From an uncultured Myxococcales bacterium (GTDB taxonomy: Bacteria; Myxococcota_A; UBA9042), in the NCBI GenBank assembly GCA_903840165.1, contig CAIMEY010000096.1, forward strand, positions 1 to 46,898: a DNA stretch of 46,898 nucleotides, given 5' to 3'. Shown one piece after another: positions 16,339 to 24,471 of the stretch (the first letter of the stretch is position 1; every line of letters begins with the position of its first letter). Made by a program: the position numbers and the translations under genes. The notes beneath the pieces were generated by a model. The model did not search any database. It was not told the DNA's origin and worked only from the letters and a program-made list of their open reading frames with translations.

Positions 16339-17960
16339 GCCGACCCGCCGCTTCAGCACCCTCCCCGACCCTACCGAGCGTTCTTGCCGCCGGAGGTTCG
16401 CATCCCATGGGCTGGAAATCATTAGATGTTATCGTCTTTGCCTGCATCGCCACCGCGGCCCTGGGCGCCGGCGAAATGCTGTGGTTCCGCGCCATTGGCG
16501 TCGCTAGCCAAGATCTGCGCAGTACGTTGGCCTTGTTGGTCGTGGCGACGGGGATTGGCGTCGGCCTGGGCTGGGCAGCGGCGCCAATAGCGCGCAAGCA
16601 CTTTCCGCGTATTTTCAAGAACTTACTGTTGGTCATTACCCTCGGTGTCGTGGGGCATAGCGTCGCCTGGAGCGTGCCGGTCCTGCTGGCCTGGCTCGTC
16701 GGTCGCGGGCCGCTGCTGGCTATCGCCGGGCCCATTGCCCTGACAGCCCTTCTGACCACGCTGGTGTGTGCCATTGCCCTGCCGCCGCGAGTGGTTACGG
16801 CAGCTGCCGCGGATAAAGCGTCAACACCGGTGCGCACGGTCAGAAGCGCCGAAGTCTTTATCGTCCAAGTGCTTGGCATCTTGGGTGGTTGGGGCTTGGT
16901 GCGTCACCTAGGCCTGGGCCGCGCCCCCCTGGCTTTGTTGACCACACTGGCGACCGAACTGGGGGCACTTTCGCTACTGTGGCTGCTGTGGCGGCATGGG
17001 GGCCGAGGCCCCGAGCGCCTGGTCGGCGTGGTCTTGGTGCTGGCCCTAGCCGTGGGGCCCTTGGTCTTACAAGCGGATTCTTACAACAGTTTTTGGCAGA
17101 AGCTCCTGACCCGCAACGGCAAGGCCCAGGTGCAGTTGAGCCAAGTGGTGGAGGGGGCCGTCGACGTCCTGACGGTCACCGCCCAGGGCGAATTGGCCCG
17201 CAATGGGCAACGGCAAGGCCTGTACACGGCGAGTATTGGCCCGGACCATGATAAGATGGCGCGGGCCTATGTCCTGGCCGCTGTGACGGCGCCACCAGCC
17301 AATTTCACGATGCTGGGTCTGGGCGCCGCCGGCTTCGCTCAGGTCTTGGCCAATTTCAGTACGACGCAGCAACTCACTGTAGTGGAAGGGGAACCGGCTG
17401 CCGTGCTTCTGGCGCAGCAGCAACCAACTGTGGCATCGCTGACCCAACAGACCAAGGTTCAGTGGCGTACGGCTGAGCCCTTGGCGTGGTTGCAGAACCA
17501 AGCGCCGGCATCGTTGGACGCCATTGTCGTGCCCGCGTGGCTACCGCAATTCACGGAAGCTCCCGATTTTGCTCAGATTATTGCAAAGCGACTGCGTCCC
17601 AGCGGGCTGGCCCTGGTCGTCAGTCCCAACCCGGCGCACCAGCGTTTGCTTTGCGAGCAATTCCCTGGAGGATTGCGGATTTATGATGCCATCCTCGGCA
17701 GTAATCAGCCGGTTGTCCTATCGCGCGAACAGTGGCGCCAAGCCCTATTGGCCATGACCCTGGACGGCAAACCTGTCCTGCAAGTCAGCAAGCCGGAACA
17801 GGAAAGGGACATGCTCTTGGCGCTGGCCCTGGCCAATCCAGCCTCCTACGGCGGTGCGTCAGCCGATGTCGAGCGCTGCAGCACGTTACTGGCGCGCAGC
17901 AGCAGTGCTAGAGCGGGTACGCGCTGGTTCAGCGGTGACATTTGGCGAGGAATCTATTGA
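16335..17960 (+). CDS. Membrane protein fused to a spermidine-synthase-like Rossmann domain
   Basis: 541 residues from GTG 16335 (GTGA overlap with the peptidase stop); ATG 16408 is an alternative that starts nearer the first membrane segment. About seven hydrophobic segments lie between residues 30 and 255 (for example LDVIVFACIATAALGAG, TLALLVVATGIGVGL, LLVITLGVVGHSVAW). The soluble C-terminal half contains a methyltransferase-like nucleotide motif MLGLGAAGFAQVL followed by LTVVEGEPAAV and a RLRPSGLALVVSPNP strand, as in spermidine-synthase-like proteins fused to membrane domains. Residues needed for polyamine binding are not evident, so aminopropyl transfer should not be assumed. A role in the envelope together with the upstream peptidase is inference. 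Confidence 0.7.
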   Translation: MSRPAASAPSPTLPSVLAAGGSHPMGWKSLDVIVFACIATAALGAGEMLWFRAIGVASQDLRSTLALLVVATGIGVGLGWAAAPIARKHFPRIFKNLLLVITLGVVGHSVAWSVPVLLAWLVGRGPLLAIAGPIALTALLTTLVCAIALPPRVVTAAAADKASTPVRTVRSAEVFIVQVLGILGGWGLVRHLGLGRAPLALLTTLATELGALSLLWLLWRHGGRGPERLVGVVLVLALAVGPLVLQADSYNSFWQKLLTRNGKAQVQLSQVVEGAVDVLTVTAQGELARNGQRQGLYTASIGPDHDKMARAYVLAAVTAPPANFTMLGLGAAGFAQVLANFSTTQQLTVVEGEPAAVLLAQQQPTVASLTQQTKVQWRTAEPLAWLQNQAPASLDAIVVPAWLPQFTEAPDFAQIIAKRLRPSGLALVVSPNPAHQRLLCEQFPGGLRIYDAILGSNQPVVLSREQWRQALLAMTLDGKPVLQVSKPEQERDMLLALALANPASYGGASADVERCSTLLARSSSARAGTRWFSGDIWRGIY

Positions 17961-18448
17961 ATCTAGAGCGTTTCTCCCTAGCTGAATTGGTGGATTGGCT
18001 GGCCTTGCCGGCAGGACCGCGCGACCGGTTGCTGGTGCGGCGTATCGTCGCTTGGTGCCAAGATCAGGGCGGCCATTTGCGCCTCGAAGCGATGGAACTC
18101 AGCGCTTGGCAAGGGGTTGTTCTCACGTTGCGCGTCGATCAGGACGTCAGCTTGGTCGTGACCGGCAGCCGCGCCGATCAGCCCGGGCAGTGGACTTGGC
18201 AGGTGCCTTCACGCCAATTCCCTGAAGTTTGGCTGCGCGTGTGGCCTGAGGCGTTGCAGGAACCCTATTCGTTCTGCGCCCTTGACTATGCGCGGACCGG
18301 ACAGGCCGTGCTGCTGCCAACGGGAGACACGGGCACGGTGGTGGTGCAAGCCATGATCGGGGGCGTCGAGGAAGTCCGCGTTCGCACAGCACAAGGCAAG
18401 ATCGCCTCTTGGCCGGCCGCCGATGTCATTTGGCCCGGCGAGACCTGA
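17957..18448 (+). CDS. Small protein of unknown function, third gene of the peptidase operon
   Basis: 163 residues from TTG 17957, whose last bases overlap the previous stop (TTGA) and which has GAGGA 6 nt upstream; a TTG at 17942 would add five residues. The sequence begins MNLERFSLAELVDWLALPAG and continues with Trp-rich beta strands (GVVLTLRVDQDVSLVVTG, PGQWTWQVPS, VWLRVWPEAL), one Cys pair-free core and an end ASWPAADVIWPGET. No signal peptide or membrane segment. No family recognised. Conserved coupling with the two upstream genes would be the main clue to function. Confidence 0.7.
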   Translation: MNLERFSLAELVDWLALPAGPRDRLLVRRIVAWCQDQGGHLRLEAMELSAWQGVVLTLRVDQDVSLVVTGSRADQPGQWTWQVPSRQFPEVWLRVWPEALQEPYSFCALDYARTGQAVLLPTGDTGTVVVQAMIGGVEEVRVRTAQGKIASWPAADVIWPGET

Positions 18449-18509
18449 GGGACGCCCAGCGCAGCAAGCCCAAACGCCTGATATAATTGCGATTACCACA
18501 ACTGTTAGG

Positions 18510-21500
18510 CTAGGTGCGCGCCCTGCGACGCTTCTGCCACCACAGCCCGCCCAGGGCCAGCGCCCAGACAGCCCAAGGCAGTACAGTCGAACAATGCGGC
18601 GATGCGGCACAACCACTTGAATTTTTAGCAGAAGAACTGGCTGCCGGTGCAACCACGGGCGGGATACACATGCCATCGGCCGCGCAGACCAAGCCGCCGC
18701 TACAGCCACAGTCGCCGCAGCATTGGGCCGTCGCCTCGGCGCCCGTGCAGCGACCATCGCCACAGACGGCGCAGATCGCCGCTGTGTCACAATCGCTGTC
18801 ATTACAATCGGTTAAGCCATCCTGATCTTCGTCTTGGTGGTTGCTGCAGGAGCCTTCGGCCGAGCATACGCACGCCACGGTCAGGTGGTAGCTGCCACTG
18901 TGCCCTTTGTCAGAATCCACAACGTATCTAAGGGTTTGGCCGGTCTGACCGTCACGCGTGAGGGTTGCCGTCTGCTTCTTGACATCGACGCTATCGGTGC
19001 ACGCGCTGTCGGTGCAGGGCTGGGCGGCATCAATTGCCAGTAAGTGCAAGGGGATCGAATTGCCCGTGTGCTGCAGATTGACTTCGACCGTTCCCGGACA
19101 TACGTCCAAGACATCAAAGGCGAATTCAGCCCCAACGGCGTTGACTGAACCCGTGGCGGCACAGGCCCAGGCGTCAATGCGGTCGGTGGTGACGAGGTTT
19201 GCGGCATCCCAGGTGATGTCAGAAGCACAAGTCAATGTTTTTAATGATTTACAGATAGCAGGCACGCACTGATTCTGCTCGCAGGCCTGTCCCGTTGGGC
19301 AACTGCCACAACTGCCGCCGCAGCCGTCATTACCACAAACCTTTGCAAAACAGCTAGGTATACAGACGCACGTGCCGTCTTTGCACGCCTCATTGCCGCC
19401 GCACTGCACCTCGGTGGTGACGCCGCAGCCGTGGTGGGTGACGGCGACATTGACGGCGCAAGTCCCCGTGGTCTTGCTCTTGTCAAAGGCACAAGTGCCT
19501 GGATTTCCTTGACAAGTCGTACCACCAGGGCAGGCCTGTCCATCGGCGCAGCTTGGCAGGCAGACGCCGTATTCGGCATTGGCGTCGGCCGTACCACAGT
19601 CTTGGTTGGCTGCACAGTCCAGATTTGTCTTGCAAATTGTGCACACAGAGCTGGGCGGCGCGCAGCTACCGGCGACGCAGGGGCTCCACGAGCAGGCGTT
19701 GCTGCAATCAATGGTGCCGCCGCAACCATCGGCCTGGCTGGTCGTACATTGACCCGGGAAATCGCCGACGCAAGTGCTTGCTTGACAAGGCAAATTGATC
19801 GCCGCCTTGGCATCGAGCAAACCGTAGCCAATGGTGCTGTCCGGTTTGGTCGCCAAAGACGCCGTTTGCTCAAGCCGGGCGCGCAGTTGTGCGGGCGTCA
19901 GGTTCGGATGGGCCCCGAGGACCAAGGCCGCTGCGCCCGCAGCCATCGGCGTCGCCATGCTGGTACCTTGCATCACCACGTAGTGGGCGGGCCCTGAACC
20001 GTCGAGGTTGAGTCCGTCGTCATCAATAATCGACATCACGTCCATATTTGCCGCAGAATCCCGAGTAGAGATAACAGCTTGACCGATAGCAGCCAGCTCC
20101 GGCTTCTGCCTTCCGTCAATGCGCGGTCCTAGGCTGGAGAAGCTCGCGATGGCCCCGACCTTGTCACCACCGGCGTCTGACTTTTTCCCTTGGTAATTGT
20201 ACCACTTCACCCGATCGGTCCAGGCCGCCACGGCGATCGCGCTGTCCGCAATCGCAGGCGAACCAATGGTTTGGCTGGGATCGGCCTGCACGAAGTAGTT
20301 GACCCAATACTCGCCGCCAATCAAGTACAGGTGAACCCGCGTCTTGGCTGCCGCTGCAGCATTGGAAACTGTGAATTGATAGGTCTTTTTGCTTCCGGCG
20401 CCGACCGATGCGGTGAACTCGGTATCGCGAAACTCTGTGTTCCTGCTGGTGGTGAAACTATCGAATGCGTAAAAGGATTCGCCCGTGTCACTGAAATCGA
20501 CGCTGCCAATGCTGATGTTGCCATCGGCCGGGACCGCATCGCGCCAGTTGGCCCGCAAAATCGTGTTCTGAACCAATGCCTTGTCGGAGTACTCCCCGCT
20601 GACCGTGACTTCAATGACGGTGCTTTCGCCGGGCCCAAGGTCCACGTAGGCGTGCCCCTTGGCATCGGCCTCATTGCCCGCCGCAATAAAGACGTTGACG
20701 CCACTTTGTACTGCCGCATCAATGGCTTGGGACATCGGATCGGACCCGTCGACATCCATGCCCATCAGGCCGTAGCTCATCGAGAAAATCTGGCAACCGA
20801 CATCGACCGCCCGCTGCAGCGCCATCAACTCGCCTTGGGCAGACGATGACCCATCGACATTATTGCCAATTTTGTAGAAGTACAAGGAGGCTCCGGGCGC
20901 CATCCCTTTGTACTTGCCCGCCGACGCCGCGCCACTGCCGAGGGCCGTTCCGACCACGTGCGTGCCATGGCCGGAAACGGTGTCGACGACGTTGGTCGAC
21001 CACTGGCTCAGGCTATCGCCGCTGGTAATATCATACGCTTCAACGGGTTTGGGCATGTCTGGGTGGGTGAGGTCCAAGCCACTATCGGCAATGCACACCT
21101 TGACGCCGACGCCCGTGGTGGCTGTGACGCCCTGGCCGTTGTGCACGTCATCGACATGCAAGCTAGCGCGGCCCAAGTCGTTTTTAGGTCGCAGGGGCGT
21201 CTCGAGGCTGAGGATGCGCACCACTTCGGGCCGGCGCGCCACCGCCGCCAAGACGTGGTACGGCACAATCATCTGCTGAAAACCGTAGGCATGGCCATGG
21301 CTTGGCACCGGGGGCACCCAGACGTCCGGATTGACGAAGACGCCAAGCGCCGTCCACTCCGCCACGGCCTGGGGCGATAGACGGTCCCGCACATAGACGG
21401 CGCAACTCTCAGCGGCGGGATGTCGTGGCGATAGGCCTAGTTGACTGAGGCGATGGGCCCAGGGGCTTGAGGGCGAGGGCAGCGCTTGGGCGGGCAAGGC

Positions 21501-21908
21501 CGTCAGGAGCCCTTGAAGGTAAGCCGTTGTTGCGACTAGATTTTCGCTCATCCACTGCGCGCGCACGTGGGCGTGGCGGGCGATGAGGGGATCGACGCGG
21601 CGCTTGAGGTCGCTGGGCAGGGTCCATGAGGCCTGGGTCTGCAAGAATACTGCCGTCTGATTAGGGGGTTTAGCCTGTGGGCTCCTTGGCTGCGAAACCG
21701 TCAGAGGGCCCGTCGCACCTTCGCTGAGCGCACCGCGAATCCCGGCCACGCCCGGCGCCGGAAGCGATGCCGGCGGCGGCGCTTGACAGCCAACCTGGGC
21801 CAACAGGCTCAGGCCCAGCGCCAACCAAGTGAACTGAGCGCCATAGTGGCTTTTACAAAGGGGATCTTCGGAAAGACGCTCGGCAACGTGCATTGGACTG
21901 GGCAACAT
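18510..21908 (-). CDS. Subtilisin-like serine protease (S8) with Cys-rich region and MYXO-CTERM-like tail
   Basis: 1132 residues from ATG 21908, which has GGGGAG 5 nt upstream. Signal with lipobox-like LLAQVGC at about residues 37-43. A propeptide-like stretch runs to about 260. Catalytic residues are Asp275 (CIADSGLDLTHPD), His314 (SGHGTHVVGT), oxyanion Asn412 (AAGNE) and Ser650 (GTSMATPMAAG). A beta domain of about 150 residues is inserted between Asn412 and Ser650 (EVTVSGEYSD to HLYLIGGEYWVNYF), as in PA-less myxobacterial subtilases. After about residue 700 come Cys-rich repeats (CGNDGCGGSCGSCPTGQACEQ), a PPC-like region and the C-terminus SSGCAASPHCSTVLPWAVWALALGG plus RRRAR, resembling the MYXO-CTERM sorting signal. 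Both an N-terminal lipid anchor and a C-terminal sorting tail are unusual together. Confidence 0.88.
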   Translation of the reverse strand: MLPSPMHVAERLSEDPLCKSHYGAQFTWLALGLSLLAQVGCQAPPPASLPAPGVAGIRGALSEGATGPLTVSQPRSPQAKPPNQTAVFLQTQASWTLPSDLKRRVDPLIARHAHVRAQWMSENLVATTAYLQGLLTALPAQALPSPSSPWAHRLSQLGLSPRHPAAESCAVYVRDRLSPQAVAEWTALGVFVNPDVWVPPVPSHGHAYGFQQMIVPYHVLAAVARRPEVVRILSLETPLRPKNDLGRASLHVDDVHNGQGVTATTGVGVKVCIADSGLDLTHPDMPKPVEAYDITSGDSLSQWSTNVVDTVSGHGTHVVGTALGSGAASAGKYKGMAPGASLYFYKIGNNVDGSSSAQGELMALQRAVDVGCQIFSMSYGLMGMDVDGSDPMSQAIDAAVQSGVNVFIAAGNEADAKGHAYVDLGPGESTVIEVTVSGEYSDKALVQNTILRANWRDAVPADGNISIGSVDFSDTGESFYAFDSFTTSRNTEFRDTEFTASVGAGSKKTYQFTVSNAAAAAKTRVHLYLIGGEYWVNYFVQADPSQTIGSPAIADSAIAVAAWTDRVKWYNYQGKKSDAGGDKVGAIASFSSLGPRIDGRQKPELAAIGQAVISTRDSAANMDVMSIIDDDGLNLDGSGPAHYVVMQGTSMATPMAAGAAALVLGAHPNLTPAQLRARLEQTASLATKPDSTIGYGLLDAKAAINLPCQASTCVGDFPGQCTTSQADGCGGTIDCSNACSWSPCVAGSCAPPSSVCTICKTNLDCAANQDCGTADANAEYGVCLPSCADGQACPGGTTCQGNPGTCAFDKSKTTGTCAVNVAVTHHGCGVTTEVQCGGNEACKDGTCVCIPSCFAKVCGNDGCGGSCGSCPTGQACEQNQCVPAICKSLKTLTCASDITWDAANLVTTDRIDAWACAATGSVNAVGAEFAFDVLDVCPGTVEVNLQHTGNSIPLHLLAIDAAQPCTDSACTDSVDVKKQTATLTRDGQTGQTLRYVVDSDKGHSGSYHLTVACVCSAEGSCSNHQDEDQDGLTDCNDSDCDTAAICAVCGDGRCTGAEATAQCCGDCGCSGGLVCAADGMCIPPVVAPAASSSAKNSSGCAASPHCSTVLPWAVWALALGGLWWQKRRRART
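21505..21530 (+). repeat. 26-bp motif copy inside the protease gene
   Basis: Exact AGGAGCCCT at 21505-21513 with CGTTGT beginning 11 bases after the core, the same distance as in the intergenic copies. It lies antisense within the propeptide-coding part of the S8 protease. It is the only exact core found inside an assigned reading frame. Confidence 0.45.
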
Positions 21909-22097
21909 GACGTCTCCCCGTGGCAGGTGGGGCACGATGCCCGCTTTGCCGGTCTGTGTCCAGCGAAGCCGTGGGCTGTGCGCCAGTCCACCCAAGCGAA
22001 GGTGGGGGCTGCCGAGGCCCAGCGCCTGGGGCTACCAGACCCCAGGTGCCTGCAGCGTAACGACCGAAAAGCGAATTTGCAGCGATCACTGTAGTCA

Positions 22098-22131
22098 AGC
22101 GGTGCAAATCCGCTACTGTGCGCTTCGGCGC
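22098..22131 (+). other. Two adjacent hairpins upstream of the 243-residue hypothetical gene
   Basis: AGCGG at 22098-22102 pairs with CCGCT at 22110-22114 around a 7-nt loop, and GCGC at 22120-22123 pairs with GCGC at 22128-22131 around a TTCG tetraloop. They lie 30-63 nt before ATG 22161 in the divergent region between protease and hypothetical gene. A leader-RNA role is possible but unproven; the element is not a recognisable riboswitch. Confidence 0.35.
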
Positions 22132-22160
22132 CGTCCTCTTCCCCATTGCAGGAGCCAGCA

Positions 22161-22892
22161 ATGCATATCGTTCGACCGCAGCCATCCGCCAATAACCTGT
22201 TTTCTCTGGATAATTTCAACCCGCCGCTGCCGCTACCGCGTCTTGAGGCTTCTGCGCAGGAGGCCGAGGCGGCGCAAACGACACTGCTCGACAACCTCCG
22301 TCCACACCTGCCGTTTCCTACCTTCCAGGCCCTTTTGCATTTGGGCCTCGTGCCACCGGGGCCGCGGACGTCGACGGCAGAGGTGCACGCCTTGCTGCGC
22401 GGGCATGTCCTGGCGCAACTGGTCAAGGCGCCAAGTGGTTTTATCTTAGGACTCGCGGCTTTGGCCGATCATGAACCGGTCTTGCACGCCATGACCGCGG
22501 GGACTTTGGCCCTGTGGTGGAAGGACCGCAACGGCTCGATTCGCCGACGAACCCTGCGACGTTATGAGCGAACGGCCATCCCAGTGGCGGTCGAACGCGC
22601 GTGCACGTTGCCTCGCCCCTATCGCTTATGCCAACTGTATGTTCCGTTGGATGATTTTGTCCTGCGCAATGGCAGTCGGCCGGGACGTGGGCTGCCTCTG
22701 GTCCAAGTGCGCGGCATCAGCTTGCACCCCGGCCGGGCGGGCGATGAACTGCGCCATACCGATCGCGGCGTGTTGGTCGAGTTCCCGCAGGCGACCCTGG
22801 CCAAGGGCGGGCAAGTCACCAGTGTTCAATGGCAATTCTCGGCCACGGTCGCGCGACGTGAAGGACTGCTTGACCGGAGCGACGCTTTCTAG
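22161..22892 (+). CDS. Hypothetical protein
   Basis: 243 residues from ATG 22161 with AGGAG 7 nt upstream; the TTG at 22146 precedes that ribosome-binding site and is unlikely. No signal peptide or membrane segment, so probably cytoplasmic. The N-terminal half is Leu/Pro-rich and helical (LDNLRPHLPFPTFQALLHLGL, VHALLRGHVLAQLVK). The C-terminal half has beta-rich segments LALWWKDRNGSIRRRTL and RLCQLYVPLDDFVLRNG, then LVQVRGISLHPGRAGDE. No family recognised. Transcribed divergently from the S8 protease and convergent with the hydrolase lipoprotein, with only 10 bp between the stops. Confidence 0.7.
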   Translation: MHIVRPQPSANNLFSLDNFNPPLPLPRLEASAQEAEAAQTTLLDNLRPHLPFPTFQALLHLGLVPPGPRTSTAEVHALLRGHVLAQLVKAPSGFILGLAALADHEPVLHAMTAGTLALWWKDRNGSIRRRTLRRYERTAIPVAVERACTLPRPYRLCQLYVPLDDFVLRNGSRPGRGLPLVQVRGISLHPGRAGDELRHTDRGVLVEFPQATLAKGGQVTSVQWQFSATVARREGLLDRSDAF

Positions 22893-22902
22893 ACCCAACC
22901 GC

Positions 22903-24309
22903 CTAGGGCGTACCCAGTTCGGGCGGCAACGCTTGCGCTTCAACGGTATGCGCGAAAACACTGCCATCGGGCAAGGTGCCGCCGTGGGTGCGCAGGGCCC
23001 CGTACGCCCACACCGGGTCGCCGGCCTTGAAGTGATAATCGGCCGCGCCTACAAGCATTTTCCACACGCCGTACCAATCGAGGGCGTCGAGGTGCGAGGC
23101 CGGCGTCGCAGCATCCGAAAGGCCGCCGTTGAGTCCTTCGATCGCCCCGGGGAACATGTGGTCCGCCACGAGTTTGGGCGTCGTCGGCGGGTTGAGCGCA
23201 TCGTCAGGCCCGCTGCCATGCAAGAGCACGAGTTGCTTACCTTTTGCCGGCGTCACATCGTACATGGCCTTGCTATCGGGCAGTTTGGGGTCATTCCAAG
23301 GCGCAATGGTGTCTTGGTTGCCCGCCAAGTAGGTCACCCAAAGCGTATCCATTGGATATTGCTTAATAAAGTTCCGTGCATCGACATAGGTTCCCATCGG
23401 CGGCGCTGAGTTGTCAGGTGCCATGGCCATCACCAACGTCGGGTCATGAAAGGCCTTTTGCGTGTCTAGCGCCGTCGCCTTGGCTGCGGCAATGAGCACG
23501 ACTTTGCCGCCCATGGAATGCCCGGCGTACGCGACCCGAGTCGGATCGGCGGTCGGACTCGAGACGATGGCGGCTTCGAAGGCACCGAGGAAGTCATCGG
23601 CCATGCGCACGTGATCGGAGTCAAAAAGATCATTTTCTACGCGAACAAAGACCACAATGTAGCCCTTGCGCGCCACGTGTTCGAGCAGGGGGCGGTAGGA
23701 CCGGCCCAGCTGGTTTTGGCCAATGGTTGCCGCGCCTTCGTACAGTAGCTTGCCGTGCACAAAGCCGATGACCGGAAATGGCCCGGGGCCCTTGGGCGTG
23801 TACATCAGCACGTTGCGCTTGGCCGGACCGAACACGGTCTCAACGATGTCCACCTCATACCCGTAGAAACTGCTTCCAGGTTGAGGACCTGTGGGCGCTT
23901 GGCCAATCGGGCAGACGCCGCAATCCGCCTTGGTTGGACCGAGATCCGTCTGCGTATCCAGCCCTTGCGAACCAAGGTCTGCCTGCGCATCGGCCTCGAT
24001 GTCGGCAGGGGCCGTGGCATCGGAGGGGGCCGTGGCGTCGGCGGGGGCCGTGGCGTCGGAGGGGGCGGTGGCGTCGGCTGGCGCGACTTGCCCATCATTT
24101 CCAATTGTTAGGTCAGAGGGCCCCACGTCCGCCGTCGTGCCCAGATCCGCCCCGAGCACAAGATCTTGCCCCTTATCGTCGCCGAGTTCCGCAACATCAG
24201 CGGTGGACAACCCGTCGGCCCCGCTGCCGCCAACCCCGGTGGACGCTGAATTGCTGCACGAACAAGCAATAGCACCCAAAATGAAACCGATAACTGGGTT
24301 CCTTCCCAC
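22903..24309 (-). CDS. Lipoprotein alpha/beta hydrolase (chlorophyllase/PET-hydrolase-like)
   Basis: 468 residues from GTG 24309, with GGGGGAG just before it. Signal MGRNPVIGFILGAIACSC with Cys for lipidation. Residues about 20-130 are an acidic linker including ATAPAD/ATAPSD repeats and end in a CGVCPIG motif. The hydrolase domain begins about residue 150: VLMYTPKGPGPFPVIGFVHG (oxyanion strand), nucleophile Ser265 in AGHSMGGK, an acid candidate in AGNQDTIAPW and a possible catalytic His in the SHLDALDWYG stretch. The fold resembles chlorophyllase-like and dienelactone-hydrolase-like esterases. Substrate unknown; surface exposure is inferred from the lipobox and long linker. Confidence 0.82.
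   Translation of the reverse strand: MGRNPVIGFILGAIACSCSNSASTGVGGSGADGLSTADVAELGDDKGQDLVLGADLGTTADVGPSDLTIGNDGQVAPADATAPSDATAPADATAPSDATAPADIEADAQADLGSQGLDTQTDLGPTKADCGVCPIGQAPTGPQPGSSFYGYEVDIVETVFGPAKRNVLMYTPKGPGPFPVIGFVHGKLLYEGAATIGQNQLGRSYRPLLEHVARKGYIVVFVRVENDLFDSDHVRMADDFLGAFEAAIVSSPTADPTRVAYAGHSMGGKVVLIAAAKATALDTQKAFHDPTLVMAMAPDNSAPPMGTYVDARNFIKQYPMDTLWVTYLAGNQDTIAPWNDPKLPDSKAMYDVTPAKGKQLVLLHGSGPDDALNPPTTPKLVADHMFPGAIEGLNGGLSDAATPASHLDALDWYGVWKMLVGAADYHFKAGDPVWAYGALRTHGGTLPDGSVFAHTVEAQALPPELGTP
24001..24080 (-). repeat. 18-bp tandem coding repeat in lipoprotein linker
   Basis: Four to five near-identical 18-base units (core GGGGGCCGTGGCGTCGG on the plus strand) encode alternating ATAPAD and ATAPSD hexapeptides between lipid anchor and hydrolase domain. 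It probably works as a flexible spacer whose length can change by slippage. Confidence 0.8.
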
Positions 24310-24471
24310 TTCTCCCCCACACGGGCGGCGGAACCATGTCGGTCTAACCGCCTATTTTGCCCAGACTTGCAGGCTGCCAACTCGCAGGCTGAACGGCACT
24401 GAGCGTTGAACGTAAGGCGCTCCGCTATGGTCGCAACGTCGGGCGGCAATGCAAGCAGTGCCGTACTGCCT

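Noticed and set aside
22091..22131. Cobalamin-riboswitch-like stretch GGTGCAAATCC followed by CTACTGTG
   Set aside because: The conserved B12 core (AGxCAGGAGACCTGCC-type segment) and the overall junction are absent, and the downstream gene is not a cobalamin or transport gene. It is only noted as two local hairpins.
24397..24422. Further weak copy of the 26-bp motif before the hydrolase lipoprotein
   Set aside because: Only about 14 of 24 positions fit and the core reads CGGAGCGCC, which is too loose to count without a matrix score.
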